Position numbers and translations under genes: made by a program
The notes under the pieces: generated by a model
What the model was told of the DNA's origin: nothing
Database searches by the model: none
What the model saw: the letters and a program-made list of their open reading frames with translations, nothing else
Shown here: positions 48,011 through 59,591 of the stretch, in pieces
Position numbering within the stretch: the stretch's first letter is position 1
Layout: each line of letters opens with the position of its first letter
Origin: Glycine soja
Lineage: Eukaryota; Streptophyta; Magnoliopsida; Fabales; Fabaceae
Assembly: GCF_004193775.1 (NCBI RefSeq)
Contig: NC_041018.1
Span: 35,408,913-35,472,912, forward strand
Length of the DNA stretch: 64,000 bases
Reading direction: 5' to 3'

Positions 48011-48589
48011 CTTCTGTTTATTCATTGTTGGATTTTGGCCACATAGGTCTTGTAATTATGACAATTATTATTTTTCTTCAACGCACATGCTTTTCCTTTG
48101 TTGACGAATTTTGTCTTGTGTGTATGTTATGTATGTTGCCTTTTGTCTGTGTGATGCTTTGTTTCTTGTGGTAGTATGAATAGGCCGTTGTGGCAAGAGT
48201 GGAATTTTTTATGGCGTAGGAAGAAAAACCTTGGTGATGTAGGAAGTAAGGCCTTGGTGATGTAGGGAGGAAAACCTTGGTGGTCTTGTGTGAAGTAAAG
48301 AGGTAGATGAAATCATCTCAAGTTTGATTTCAACCTGATTAAAGGTCTTGTCATTCATGCAATGATGCTTCCTCTTCGCTTTGTGGAGCTTCTCCTTTGA
48401 TGTTTGTGAGGAGTTAGTTTGAATTGTAATTGGTTGAAGGTCTTGTCAACCAGTCTGGTGATAGGTTGTCTTGGCCTATGGAGCTTCTTCCCTGATGGCT
48501 GTGAAGAGTATGCATGACTTTCACCCTGATTGAAGGTCTTACTGACCATTCTGATGGTAGTTTATCTTATGGAACCTTGACCTTTGACT

Positions 48590-48920
48590 ATGGTGTTGTG
48601 GTTCTTGAGGGGTAAGCTAACCAAGGGGGTGCCTTGGGTTTTATAGGCGTGCATACCAAGGGTAGACCTTGGGTTTTTGGTACCAAGGGCGAACATTGGA
48701 TTTTTGTGCAAATGGTGAACCTTGGGTTTTTGTACCAAGGGAAGACCTTGGATTTTTTATGTTCTTGTAGACTTGTATTCCTGCACAGATAAAAGTTAGG
48801 AATAGGAAACATTGTCAAGGGTAGACCTTGCATACCTTGAGTTCATATGGAGACAGAACTTAGTAAAAGAAGGGCTCACCAAGGGTGAACCTTGGGTTTA
48901 ACGAGCCTTGGACCAGGGAT
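48590..48920. repeat. Short tandem repeats, ACCAAGGG..ACCTTGG type
   Basis: About seven irregular units containing ACCAAGGGTAGACCTTGGGT or close variants. Each unit has a small palindromic core (CCAAGG/CCTTGG). They lie in the 3' region of the gypsy element, next to the longer minisatellite. Confidence 0.75.
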
Positions 48921-49109
48921 GTGTTTGCTCTGAGTTTTGATAAGCCTGTAAAGCTGCATCGAGGCTTGCCAAGGACGGACCTTGGGTTTTGCGAACCTGT
49001 GAAAGTCTTGGATTTGACGAGCCTTTGGAGAATCAATCAGCTACACGTCCATCCTGGATTTTGGAGACACTCACCAAGGGTGGACCTTAGGTTTGACGAG
49101 CTTGGTGTG

Positions 49110-49960
49110 TCCAGTGCACGTGATATGCTCTTGCAAACGTGTCACTTCTTGGAGTGGCACATACTGGAGACATGGTGCCTAAGCCCGTAGGACTCACTAA
49201 GGAAAGACCTTGGGTTTTACGAGTCCTTTGCATGCTCTTGCATACGTGTCACTTTGTGAAGTGGCACATACTGGAGACTCGACCAAGGAATTGTCTGTCT
49301 TGGGTTTTGGAGAGACTCACTAAGGGTTTGATGAGCTTACAATGCACGTGTCGTGCTCTTGCATACGTGTCACTTATAGAGTGGTAGGTATTGGAGACGT
49401 GGGTCCCTACTCTTGCATACATGTCACGCGTGGAGTGGTATGTACTGGAGACGTGGGGATGTGCTCTTACATACATGTCACCCATGGAGTGGCACATACT
49501 GGAGAAGTCGGGTCGTGTTCTTGCATACGTGTCACCCGTGGAGTGGCATGTACTGGAGCCGCGTGGTTGTGCTCTTGCATACATGTTACTCCTAGAGAGG
49601 CACATACTAGAAACTTAACTAGGGAATTGTCTGTCTTAGGTTTTGGAGAGACTCATCAAGGGTGGACCTTGGGTTTGATAAGCCTACAGCGCATGTGTCA
49701 TGCTCTTACATACAGGTTACTCGCTGATTGGCACATACTGGAGACGTGGGGTCGTGCTCTTGGATACATGTCACCCATGGAGTGGCACCTACTGGAGACA
49801 TAGGGTCGTGCTCTTACATACGTGTCACCTGTGGAGTGGCACACACTAGAGATGTGGGGTCGTGCTCTTGCATACGTGTTACTCGTGGAGTGGCACATAC
49901 TGGAGACGTGGGCTCATCCTCTTGCACTTGGGTCACTTATGGAGTGGCATGTACTAAAGA
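49110..49960. repeat. 54-bp minisatellite in the gypsy 3' region
   Basis: Units of about 54 bp read GTGCTCTTGCATACGTGTCA, CCCGTGGAGTGGCACATACT, GGAGACGTGGGGTC with small changes. They occur in two runs (about 49210-49610 and 49700-49960) split by a longer unit containing AGGGAATTGTCTGTCTTAGG. Because 54 is a multiple of three, several frames stay open on both strands; these frames are by-products, not genes. Confidence 0.85.
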
Positions 49961-50089
49961 CTCGACCAGGGAATTTTCCATCCTACGTTTTGGCGAGACT
50001 CACCAAGAGTGAACCCTTGGTTTGACGAGCCAATGGAGCTGAGACCATGGATGTACCTGTTTAGAAGACCCAACAAAATCATAAAAATG

Positions 50090-51240
50090 AAAGGGATTAG
50101 AACTTTCTCTAGTTCCTATACTATATACACTCCATTGTCCAGCTTGTTGTGACCCTGAATGGGCATTCCCAGTTAGGACCAAGCTTTCCCGCTTGAGGAT
50201 CTTTTCTAGCTTCTCCTCAGACTCGCCATACGAGGTTGCCGAGTTGAAAGGCTCATGGTTGAACCTTTGTGTTGTGTGTCTTTGCTGCTCGGAGCTTGGT
50301 AGCTTTTTCCCTGATCTTGACCATTGCCTAGACTTCGTCTGTTGTTTCGAGCTCTACCCTCATGTTTCCTTCATTTTTTTTGTTGCTTGAACAAAAATCT
50401 TCTTGTCAATGGTTCCCCGACTTCGACGGGGATTATGGTGTATGTGCCATATGTGAGTCAGTAATGAGTTTCATTGTTCGCTGTCTGGGGTGAACAGTGG
50501 TAGGCACAAAATATACTGGGGAGTTCCTCTTTCCATAAACCCTTAGACTTGTCGAGTCTAGTATGCAAGGCTTTGAGGATGACTGTGTTGGTTGCCTATG
50601 CCTGACCATTAGTCTGGGGATGTTCGATAGAGGTGAAAAAGTGCTTGACACCTAACCTTGTTAGGAAGTCTGAGCTTTGAATTGGGTGTCGTTGTCGATG
50701 ACAATGGCATACAGGAGGGCATACCTACATATGAGGTGTTTCTAGGTGAACTTCTCCACCTTGTTGGTTGTGATTTCTTAGAGTGGTCTTTCCTTAATCC
50801 ACTTGGTGAAGTAGTCGATAGTAACTAACAAATATTTGACTACTCCTGGGGCCTTCGGCAGTGGTCCCAGTATGTCCATTCCTCACATGGCAAAGGGCCA
50901 CAAGAAGATCAAACTATAGAGATTGTCAGGAGGGGTGCTTGGAATGTCTACAAACTCTTGGCATCATCTGCATCTCTTTGTGAAATCAAGGGTGCTATCC
51001 CTGAGTGTCGGCTAGTAGTAGCTGATGCGCACCACATTGGTTGCGAGAGAGTGTCCCCCGGTGTGGAGACCACAAATCCTTTCATGAAGCTTTCTCATGA
51101 CATAATCTATCTTTGGCTGTTCAAGCATTTTTAACAAGGGAGCTATCAACCCTCTTTTTAATAGCTCGCCATCAAGGATGACGTAGTAGCTAACCTTCCA
51201 TTTCAGGTGTCGGGCTTCATTCTTATTTGATGGCAACATC
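50090..51240 (-). pseudogene. Gypsy integrase, broken
   Basis: 51239-51010 on the minus strand reads EARHLKWKVSYYVILDGELL, then KIDYVMRKLHERICGLHTGG and HSLATNVVRISYY, the zinc-binding N-terminal part (H..H region). The catalytic core (50990-50600) survives in pieces across frames, including a HPQTNGQA box. The C-terminal end near 50190-50100 keeps a G-K-x-W..GMPIQG-like remnant. Intact integrase inserts the DNA copy; this one cannot. Confidence 0.8.
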
Positions 51241-51399
51241 CCCCGAATTACAAAATTCTTCTAGGGGGTCATCTAGCCACGTTCCTCCTATTCTCTAGTC
51301 ATAAATTCTTCGGTGTCTATGGTAGGAGTTTGGAGCATCTCATGGATTATAGTGTTGAGGTGCTTGGTCCTTTTAGTGCTAGCTAGCTTGGAGAGTAAG

Positions 51400-52394
51400 T
51401 CTGATATGATGTTGCTTTCCCTGGGTATATAGTACATCTCAAAGCATTTAAAATTGTTAATGAGAATTTTGGCAATGTGGTAGTACTTGAGCAGGATTAT
51501 TTCCTTGGTCTGGTATCTGGTTGCAACCTGCCCTTGGATAAGCTACAAGTCTATGTAGCATCATGGCTTCTTGGCCCCGACTTCTCTTGCTAGTTTCAAG
51601 TCTACAATAAGCGCCTTGTACTTGGCCTGATTGTTTGAGGCTTTGAAGTTGAGCTTGAGGGCTTGCTCTAGAGTGAATTGTTAGGGCCTTCGAGGATGAT
51701 TCCTGCCCCACTCCCCTTCATGTTGGACGTGCCGTCAATGTAGAGGCTTCACCAGTCTGGGTGGTTTGGTCATTCCTAGAGAATTTTTCCAGGAAGTCTA
51801 CCATGACCTGTGTCTTCATAGGGTCGTGGGGTTCATATTGGATATCAAACTCTGGAAAGTTCTACGGATTAGGCCATGGTCCTTCTTGCTAGTTCAGGCT
51901 TTCACAAAACCTGTTTAATGGGATAGTTCATCTTGACTGCCACTTGGTGACTTTGAAAGTATGGCCTGAGACATCGGGCCTAGGTAATGAGTGCTAGTGT
52001 CACCTTCTCTATCATTTGGTAGTGCTTCTTAGCGTCATAAAGTATACGGCTAGTGAAGTAGACAGGTAGTTGTTGTTTCCCTTCCTCTTGTATGAGGGCT
52101 AAGCTAATGGCTTCGTTAGCTACTGAGAGATATAAGAGTAGGGGTACTCTTGGCCTGGATCGACTCAAAATTGGCGGTGTGGCAATGGTCTTCTTGAAGG
52201 CCGACAAGGCTTGTTCGCAAGTCTCATCCCAAAGGAATGGGTCAGTTTTCTTGAGAAATTTGTAGAACGGCTTCGCTTTTTCAACGAGCTTGGGGATAAA
52301 CCTAGACAGGGATGCTATTCTTCCATTCAGCTTTTGGAGTTTCAGGACGTTAGTAGGACTGCGCATCTCCAAAATAATTGTGCATTTGTCAAGG
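51400..52394 (-). pseudogene. Gypsy reverse transcriptase end and RNase H, broken
   Basis: The minus frame 52394-51980 reads NLDKCTIILEMRSPTNVLKL, then QKLNGRIASLSRFIPKLVEK and AKPFYKFLKK. It continues DPFLWDETCEQALSAFKK and LPVYFTSRILYDAKKHYQMI. These are the connection and RNase H-side motifs of Ty3/gypsy pol. Beyond 51980 the frame breaks repeatedly to about 51400. Confidence 0.8.
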
Positions 52395-52399
52395 TTGGC
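52395..52399. repeat. Target-site duplication TTGGC, left copy
   Basis: Matches 53546-53550 exactly, flanking the solo LTR at 52400-53545. Confidence 0.8.
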
Positions 52400-53545
52400 T
52401 GATCGAGGCCGTACCCGAATCAAATAAACATTAAAAATGTAGTATCTAGGAAGTGATCCTAGGTCGTCTCCCAACGAGCAATGGTCAACCAAACATTCAT
52501 AACATATAGTAATAAAATAGTAACGAATTGGAGGGGTTGTTTGTTTTGTAAATTAAACAGCGAGCAAATTTTAATTAGAAAATATTAGAATTAAAACACG
52601 TTGTTTCCCCTTGATTCACAAGCAAGTCTCTTATCCTAGGTTACAAGAATTTAATCTTTATCAGTTCAACCACTTAATCTAATCCTAAATTAAATTACTA
52701 ATTGAAATTTAACATAAGGCTGTCATTATGTGATTAAGCAACACATACACCAATTAATCATGAACGAAACTGATCATTAAGCATGAACGTAAATTAAGCG
52801 CAGAAACAATTAATTAAGCACTAAGCATGCATGGATTAATAGCAACAAATACAAAGTAATTGGTGAAGAGGAAAAACTGATCAGAATTCAATAGTAATAA
52901 TAAAACCTCAAAGAGAGTTGTGCTTGATCCTCAAGAGAAAACAACGCTGGAGACTTAACCTTCCATTAGTCAGTAGAAAACGAAATTGCAGATTGAAGCA
53001 TAAAACGAAATTGCAGATTGAAGCCAAAAACAAATTTTATTGCTACGTGAATAGTAAGAACTGGAATTGCAAAACCTAAAATTATTCTTTCTCCCAAAAC
53101 GAAAAAGACCCTTAAACTAAAACCTTGGTGCTGTTATATAGGTTCTCAGCCCCCAAAGCTTACAAATCTGTTTTAAGTCCAAGCCCATTAATTAAATAAA
53201 ATCTGGACAAGATAAGATAAGATTTGATAAAATAAAATCTAGATGAAATAAAATCTAGATAAGATAAGATAAGATAAAATCTAGATGAAATAATATCTAG
53301 ATTAGATAAAATCTGGATAAGATAAGATTTGGTAGAATAAAATTGTCTGCTCTCTTCAAGTCCAAGCCCAATTCCGGATTCAAGCCCAATTGCTTATAAT
53401 TCTCCTGAAATTAAATTAAAAACACAAAATTAGTCCAGTAGGCCCAAATGATAAAACTGCACAATTAATTTGATAATTAAGGCTAATTAGTAATTAAAAT
53501 GGTGACAAAAAGGGTTAAGAAATAGGAGAAAATGATGGCACATCA
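52400..53545. mobile_element. Solo LTR, 1146 bp, inside gypsy reverse transcriptase
   Basis: Begins TGATCGAGGCC and ends GGCACATCA, giving the TG..CA ends of LTRs, and is flanked by the 5-bp duplication TTGGC. It contains no coding sequence and no internal region, so it is a solo LTR left after recombination between two LTRs (a small non-coding LTR element is the alternative). It holds a short tandem array AGATAAGATAAAATCTAGAT at about 53200-53340. It splits the gypsy reverse transcriptase. Confidence 0.85.
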
Positions 53546-53550
53546 TTGGC
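53546..53550. repeat. Target-site duplication TTGGC, right copy
   Basis: Identical to 52395-52399. Confidence 0.8.
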
Positions 53551-54060
53551 ACATGTCATATTTACGAAGTTCTCTGAAGACCTCTTCTAGGTCTGCCATG
53601 TGTTGGACTATGCTTGGGACTTGACAACCATGTCGTTGACATAGACCTTGATGTTTCGTTTGATCTGCTATTTGAAAATTTGGTCCATCAATCTCTGGTA
53701 TGTAGCGCCTACATTTTTTAGGCAAAAGGACATGACCCTATAGCAAAAGTTGGCATCTTCAGTGATGAATGTCGTTTTCTCCTCATCTGGAGGGTGCATC
53801 TAAACCTAGTTGTATCCAAAGTAGGCATCTAAGAAGCTTAACACTTGGAATCTAGACACTCCATCAACTTGTCTGTCGATGATGGGAAAAGGGTATGCGT
53901 CCTTTTTGACCATGATGACATTGGCGAGCTAGGTGAAATATCTGACTTTTTTGATCAAGTTGGCATTGAGGAGCTTGTCCAGTTATTCTCTGACCGCTTT
54001 GCGTTGTTCTTCTCCCATCTTCCTCTTCTTCTGTGATATCAGGTTGGCCTGGGGGCAAAC
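53551..54060 (-). pseudogene. Gypsy reverse transcriptase core, broken
   Basis: Minus-strand pieces read RKMGEEQRKAVREYLDKLL, LANVIMVKK, DAYPFPIIDRQVDGVSRFQV, LSFLDAYFGYN and KVYVNDMVVKS. The order matches gypsy RT. The stretch normally between MVKK and D-Y-P-P (with the WRMCVD..LNK box) is absent, a deletion of about 20 codons. The catalytic YVDD is YVND here, and several stops are present. The piece ends at the solo LTR insertion. Confidence 0.85.
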
Positions 54061-54399
54061 TTGTGGAAGATAATGCTGGGGTGGATTCTCACCATGTCAG
54101 ATGGTTGCCAAGCAAACAAGTCCATGTTCTTTTGTAGGACATCAGCTATGCGTTTATGCTCATGGCTATTGAGGTCCCTACTAAGCTGCATGAGTTGTCC
54201 GGGTTTGGGTCCGAGCTATAGCTTGATGAGCTCTTCAACAAGCTTTGGGCCTCTATCAGAAGTGTCATTGCATGAATCTAGATCAAATTCATTGTCAATG
54301 CTTGCTTGGTAGAAGGTCAGGGCTCGGACTAGAGACCTTTCGTCTATGCTTATGACATGAGTGGTACTATCCACTATGGGACAAAGGCTCCCTGTGTGA

Positions 54400-54790
54400 G
54401 GATAGGGTGCCACTTTCAGGCTTTCCTCTTAACACTGTTGTGCCTGCTTTTGATCTGCCTTGATAGTCACAATTTCTCCTGCCAAGGTAGGGAACTTCAT
54501 CTTTAGATGTGGTGTAGAGACGATGGCTTCAAGCTCGTTGAGTGATTTCTTGCCAATCAAGGCAAAGTAAAAAGTATTTGCATCGACAATTAAATACCTG
54601 ATTGTAAAGCTTCTGGTTAGTTGGCCTTGACCGAAGGTGATCATTTGGTTGACATAGCCTCGGGTCTCTACTTATTCCCTTGTGAGGTTGAATGGTGTTG
54701 GGTGAAACTTCAAGTTTCTAGAATGTCTTCCAATATAAGATATCAATGGAGCTACTTTGGTCGATAAGTACCTTAGACACTATGAAGTTG
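54400..54790 (-). pseudogene. Gypsy aspartic protease, broken
   Basis: The minus strand near 54775-54715 reads KVLIDQSSSIDILYWKTF, the flap/active-site region of Tat-type proteases (usual DQGSS changed to DQSSS). The frame 54644-54430 reads TFGQGQLTRSFTIRYLIVDA, then FYFALIGKKSLNELEAIVST and PHLKMKFPTLAGEIVTIKAD. The enzyme would have processed the Gag-Pol polyprotein. Confidence 0.75.
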
Positions 54791-55059
54791 GCAATTATGA
54801 TGGAGACAACCATGGGGTCGTCCTAGTTGCGAGGTTAATACCTTGAAGTCTCTATCAGTGAAAGTTATAGCGAGTAGACTTCATGGTGATGGTGTATCGA
54901 CATAGTTGATGTCAATGTCCTAGATGACATAAAGGTGACGCTTGTGAGACTGGCTGGACTGCCCTCCATAGGAGAATCCACTCGCGATGGAGTTGATTAC
55001 TTCTCTGATTTGCTAGGCAGGCTCCTATTCTTATGAAGGTTATCAATCGCGTCTCGGTT

Positions 55060-55761
55060 GGTGGTGTCTCTATCTTCCTTAAATTTTTGTTCTATCTCTT
55101 CTTTTTTCTACGTCATGATTCCTATGCTAATCCTCTTAGTGTCCTCTATGTCTCGCTCTTGCTTGGTGGTTGTCCAGCCTCTTAATAAACTGGGCTAGAT
55201 ACCTAACATGTATAAGTTCTTCTATCTTGTCCTTTAGGGTCCAACACTCTTTTGTGTTGTGACCAATACTGCGATGGAACCTTCAGTATTTGGTTGCATC
55301 TAACCCCAACCTGGGAGGATGCATTGGAGGTAGCCTGATAGGTACCTCCAAGTTGAAAGCTTCCTCAAGGATTGTAGTGTGATTGGTCGTCAAAGGTGTG
55401 TAACACTCGTACCAGGGCCTTTTTAGGAGAGGTTGGTGTTTGTCTGACTTGTGCCTCTTGTCTAACTTGTGTGAGTAAGTCTTAGTGCTTCCTTCACGCT
55501 TATTGCACTTTTGTCCATCTTGTCTAACTTTGTTCCGAAACCTGGACATTTCTTCCATCTGGATGTAGCCTTTGAATCATTCGCGCAAACTTGTCAGGCC
55601 TTTTAGTGAGGATCATAGAGTGTAGCACTACCTTTGGGTTTAGATTGCAGATCTGGATGGCGATGCGTCCAAATCTATCCATGAATTTTTGGAGAGATTT
55701 ATCATCTACTTTTCATAGGCTAGCTAGTTTGGCAAATGTCATACGATGAGATTGGCTGATT
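55060..55761 (-). pseudogene. Gypsy gag C-terminal part, broken
   Basis: The minus frame 55558-55283 ends PPMHPPRLGLDATKY and runs on into CRFHRSIGHNTKECWTLKDK, IEELIHVRYL. This is the zinc-knuckle-like C..H..GH....C motif typical of Tat-type Gag. The upstream part is lost where the CACTA end inserts at 55762. Confidence 0.7.
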
Positions 55762-56330
55762 CACTACTACACTAGCGCTTATTTACGACGCTCATTCTAA
55801 GACGGTTCTCAAGAACCATCTTAGAATAAGAGGCAGTGGCAATTTTGTAATTTGGGGGAGAAATAATGTTTTTTACATCGCATATTCTAAGGTGGTTAGA
55901 AAGAATCGTCTTAGAATGTAAGTTGGTGGCAATCTTGTAATTAGCGTAAATAAGACAACGATGGTTATCGAGTAAGCCTGTCTTTGTAGACCCATTTAAT
56001 TGCGTCCCCTGCCCTGGCCCCTAGCTACGTGCTAAGCTACTTTCGAACCAGAATATCCAAACACTTAATTAGCCATCGCGTGCTCCATGTTCTTGTGCCC
56101 TAGCTTACGCCGTTAGCATTGTGTCCCTCAAAGTGAGCTCGCGCTGTGAACCACTATAGCTGAAACCCCTGTCTCCTTGAACTAGTGTAGCTTTCATGAA
56201 TGGCTCGACCATATTCAAACACTGTAGCTGCCGTGAAGCACCTTCTCCCTGAAACCCCTTTTGCCATGGAAAGTGCGTCTTAGGTCGACGTATAGGTAAG
56301 TCATGAAACGATGTCTTCCTCAAAAGCTTA
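55762..56330. mobile_element. CACTA-like transposon end inserted in gypsy gag
   Basis: Starts CACTACTACACTAGCGC and is followed by the subterminal repeats TTCTAAGACGG, CCATCTTAGAAT, TTCTAAGGTGG and CGTCTTAGAATG, the same motif family as the elements at 1 and 31924. The part after 55980 is CG-richer (TGAAACCCCTGTCTCC..) and may be captured sequence. No matching right end was found before the LTR at 57476, so the right border is unknown and the end given is approximate. Confidence 0.65.
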
Positions 56331-57470
56331 ATGAATGTTTAGATATGAAACATTGATTATGTTATTGTGTTTGTAGGTGGGTGCATGGGTGACTTTGTAT
56401 TTTGTCTGTGTGACTTTGTTTTTTTGTGTTTGTGCAATGAGAAGGAGTACTGAACAATGAAGATTGTTAGTGAAATTTTTAGGTTTAGTTTTTTTGTTTG
56501 TTTTTAATTTTTGATTGTCTTTAGTTTTTAATTTTTACACTTTACAAGGCATATCATCTTCTTTGCGTAATTAGTACATAATCTTAGAGTCATTATCACA
56601 GTTGATGATTTGTTGACACCCTTATTAGGAGTAACATTAAGCCTCTTCCTTTTCTTAATGATGTGTTTGAGCTTACGATCTGATCTCTTCTATATTTTCT
56701 AGCTCAATACTCACAAATGACTCATGTTTCCCTTGATATCTACAACAAGCGCTAGGTTCCCTCTTAGCAACTAATTCTGCCACCCACTATGCACCAAATA
56801 ATTCCCACCCACAACAAGCGCTAGGTCCCCTCATACTCACAAATGATGATGCTGACTGCATAGTTCCTTTACTTACAAAAATTTACTATAACCCACCTCC
56901 TTCATTCTTCACAAGAATTTTTTCTTATTAGTTTGTTTTTCCAGCATCAGTTTGAAAATTCTAAGACAATGAGGGTAGATTAAAATGATTTTTTTAAGAC
57001 TCTTTGGAGTTTCTGCTTCCCACTTAAGAAATTTTGAATTAAGAAATCATGATACTAAATGAGACATCTTATTCTTAATAAAAACAAACCTGTTCTCCAA
57101 CATATAATTTTAGGTTCATGGACTTCAGCTTAAAAAAGCTTTCGCAGAGAAATTTCAGTTTACTGACCTGAGAAAAACAAGCTAATCAAAAGGGTTGTTT
57201 TAAATATTGACAAATTGAAGATTACATTACTAGAGTAGTATGGATATTCAACTGTAGTTGTTGCTGGTAGCTTCTTCGTCAATGATGGCTTCTCACCCAT
57301 GGATATTCACAAAATGTTGTTCAACATGAGATAGAATTTAGTTGACAATCCCATCTAGATCTAGTTTTCAATTCAAGTCTACAGTAACAGAACTCTTCTA
57401 ACATGTATTTTGTTCAAAAGAAAAATAAATAATAATAATAATAACAATAAAAGTAGACCATTTAATTAAG
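56331..57470. other. Unassigned sequence between CACTA end and solo LTR
   Basis: Could be the interior of the CACTA element. It contains a short repeat, ACAACAAGCGCTAGGTTCCCT near 56741 and 56812, with CACAAATGA nearby in both. One minus-strand stretch near 56640-56690 reads KLKHIIKKRKRLN, basic like a nuclear signal, but no gene can be built. An AAT-rich run lies at 57428-57446. Confidence 0.4.
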
Positions 57471-57475
57471 CATTG
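57471..57475. repeat. Target-site duplication CATTG, left copy
   Basis: Matches 59587-59591 exactly, flanking the LTR at 57476-59586. Confidence 0.85.
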
Positions 57476-59586
57476 TTTCGCAACCTACCCTTCGGCGGGA
57501 GGGCGGCGCGGGGCTCATGGGTGCGTCTTCCATGGGAGGAAAATGCGCGGAGTCTCCACCAACGTTTATTCGAGAAAAACGTCAGAAAATCTGGAAAGGT
57601 GTGGTCTACGAACTTTAAGTGTGAAAGGTTTGAGAGTTTTTTTTACGCACGGGGAAGGTATTAGCACCCCACGCGTCCGTCACAAGGGACGACAGCCTTT
57701 AATCAAATGTGCAGTATGACTTTCAAAATTATGTATTTTTCCCGTTTTTTATGTTTTTATGTCTTTTTGTATTTTTTATCTTTTTTGTGGCCGACAAGGG
57801 TGTTTCCCTCGCTCCTACGTATCCTCAATTGCAATGAGGAAATTAGACCTACGTAGTTCTTTCAGAACTAAATGTTGGTTAAGTTGTTTTTATCCTTTTT
57901 TCGCAAGATATATTTTAACCGAACAAAAGTCGTTTAAGGCGTTGGACCATTAAACGATCTTTTGATTTTTTGGAAAGGAGAGAAACGTTAAGGCGTTTGG
58001 ACCATTAACGATCTTTTGGTTTTGAAAGGAGAGAAACGTTAAGGCATTGGACCATTAACGATCTCTTGGTTTTTGAAAGGAGAGAAAGGTTAAGGCGTTG
58101 GACCATTAATGATCTCTTGGGGTGGTCGGCAAAAGTGGGGCTTTTGTTCCTATGTATCCTCAATTGCGATGAGAAACTCAAACCTACGTAGTTCTTGCAA
58201 AAGCGGTAAAGTTATGTGTTGATTTTATGCTTTTCAACGGTCCATGTTAACCGATTAAAGCAAAGATGATCGTTTAAGGCGTTGGACCTTAAAAAAACGG
58301 TTTTGGATGACTTTTGCGGACGAAGCTTGATTTGTGAGTTGATTTTAGCCTTAGTTTCACTTTGGTTATTAGTCAATTCATTCAAGGAAACTTCCAAAGA
58401 AAAATGTCTGATTGATTTTTTTTGATTATTTTATTCAAAGATATTTTGATTATTTTATTATTATTTTTCAAGATATTTTGATTATTTTATTATTATTTTG
58501 CCTTTTTTTGGTTTAACCGTGGTTACAACATGAACGATCGGTTAGATTTTGTTTTAACAGTGATTAAACTAGATTACAACACAAATGATTGGTTGAAATT
58601 CATTTTATCATTTATTAGGTGAGAAAACGGCTTAAATAAACGGTAAAAAGCTCATTAAAGCAGAAGAAAAGAAAACTGAAAGTAAGCGAAATTAAAGTGA
58701 AAGTACACAAAACAAGTAGAGACCACTAAGGGTGCATAGAATGAATTGAAAGATTCGATTTCGGGAACTTACTGGTTGAAGACTGAAGAACGACGAAGAA
58801 CGATGAAGAACAATGAAGAATTTTCACAGAATCGGTTACGGAAGCGTTATGGAAGCACTTCGACTCGATTTTTCTTCACAAAAACGTGTTTTTTGCCCAA
58901 AATAGCCGAAATGCATAGCTAAGGGGTCCGGAATATTTTGAAACAGCCCCCCTCCCCTATTTATAGGGGAAAAGGGAGGTGTTTTCTGCCTAGAGGCTTC
59001 TTGAGGAAGATTTCTAAGCGCACCCCAATTATTAAGTTCACCCCCCTTTCGTACTTTACAGAAAAGTTACAAAAGCCTTACGAAAGTTTCGGATTTGATT
59101 TTCATCTTTTTTTCTCTTCCCTTTCACCAATGTTAAGTGAAATATGCTTATCCAAAGTTTTCGGAAATTTTACGGAAGCATTATGGAAGTCACGAAAGCT
59201 CCGGAAACCATTTTTCAACAACGTGGAGGAGCTTGCCGCCCAGTTGCTTCCTCCTTAAGCAACCTAACTTCCAAAATGTTCTGGAAGGGCCTAAATTCGA
59301 ATTTCTATTTACACCCTCATCTTTATAAGTTCACCCCCCGCTTTTGTGTTTTTGGTTGTTTCCTTTCCGAAACGCTACAAAACTTTTACGGATTATGTAA
59401 CGACACCCATTTTCTCTCCGAAATGTTGCAAAACTTTACGGGATTACGCAAAAATGCTCTTTTTGACTTCCGGAATGTTGCGAAACTTTACGGATTACGC
59501 AACGATGGTTGTTAAGTACCTTGAGGCGGTCAAGCGAAGGTTACATGCCACCAAACAATGGTCCCGGACGAAATTAGGGTATGACA
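57476..59586. mobile_element. Solo LTR, 2111 bp
   Basis: Begins TTTCGCAACCTACCCTTCGG (the first two bases were probably TG, as in the sister copy at 63514) and ends GGGTATGACA, flanked by the exact 5-bp duplication CATTG. There is no internal coding region. Within it are about four tandem units of the type GAGAAACGTTAAGGCGTTGG, ACCATTAACGATCT (57960-58120), and a CG-rich segment with TTACGGA/CGGAA motifs (59040-59500). Short frames here are chance. Large LTRs of this kind belong to big gypsy elements (Tat/Ogre-like), but the family is inferred. Confidence 0.85.
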
Positions 59587-59591
59587 CATTG
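59587..59591. repeat. Target-site duplication CATTG, right copy
   Basis: Identical to 57471-57475. Confidence 0.85.

Larger units (their letters stand above)
47721..55761 (-). mobile_element. Dead Ty3/gypsy (Tat-like) retrotransposon, minus strand
   Basis: Minus-strand order: gag tail (55761-55060), protease (about 54790-54400), reverse transcriptase (54060-53551, then 52394 on), RNase H region (to about 51400), integrase (about 51240-50090), a long 3' region with tandem repeats (50050-48200) and an ORF on the opposite strand (47745-48010). A large repeat-bearing 3' region and an extra ORF fit the Tat/Ogre branch. Many stops and shifts. The 5' side is cut by a CACTA end at 55762; no LTR of this element was identified. 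Confidence 0.8.

Noticed and set aside
48590..48920. CRISPR-like spaced repeats
   Set aside because: Repeats are irregular, contiguous and in a plant retrotransposon; no spacers of constant length.
49249..49898. Overlapping open frames on both strands with repeated CHSTGDTYAR- or GDVGSCSCI-like units
   Set aside because: They are translations of the 54-bp minisatellite; unit length divisible by three keeps all frames open. No start context or homology.
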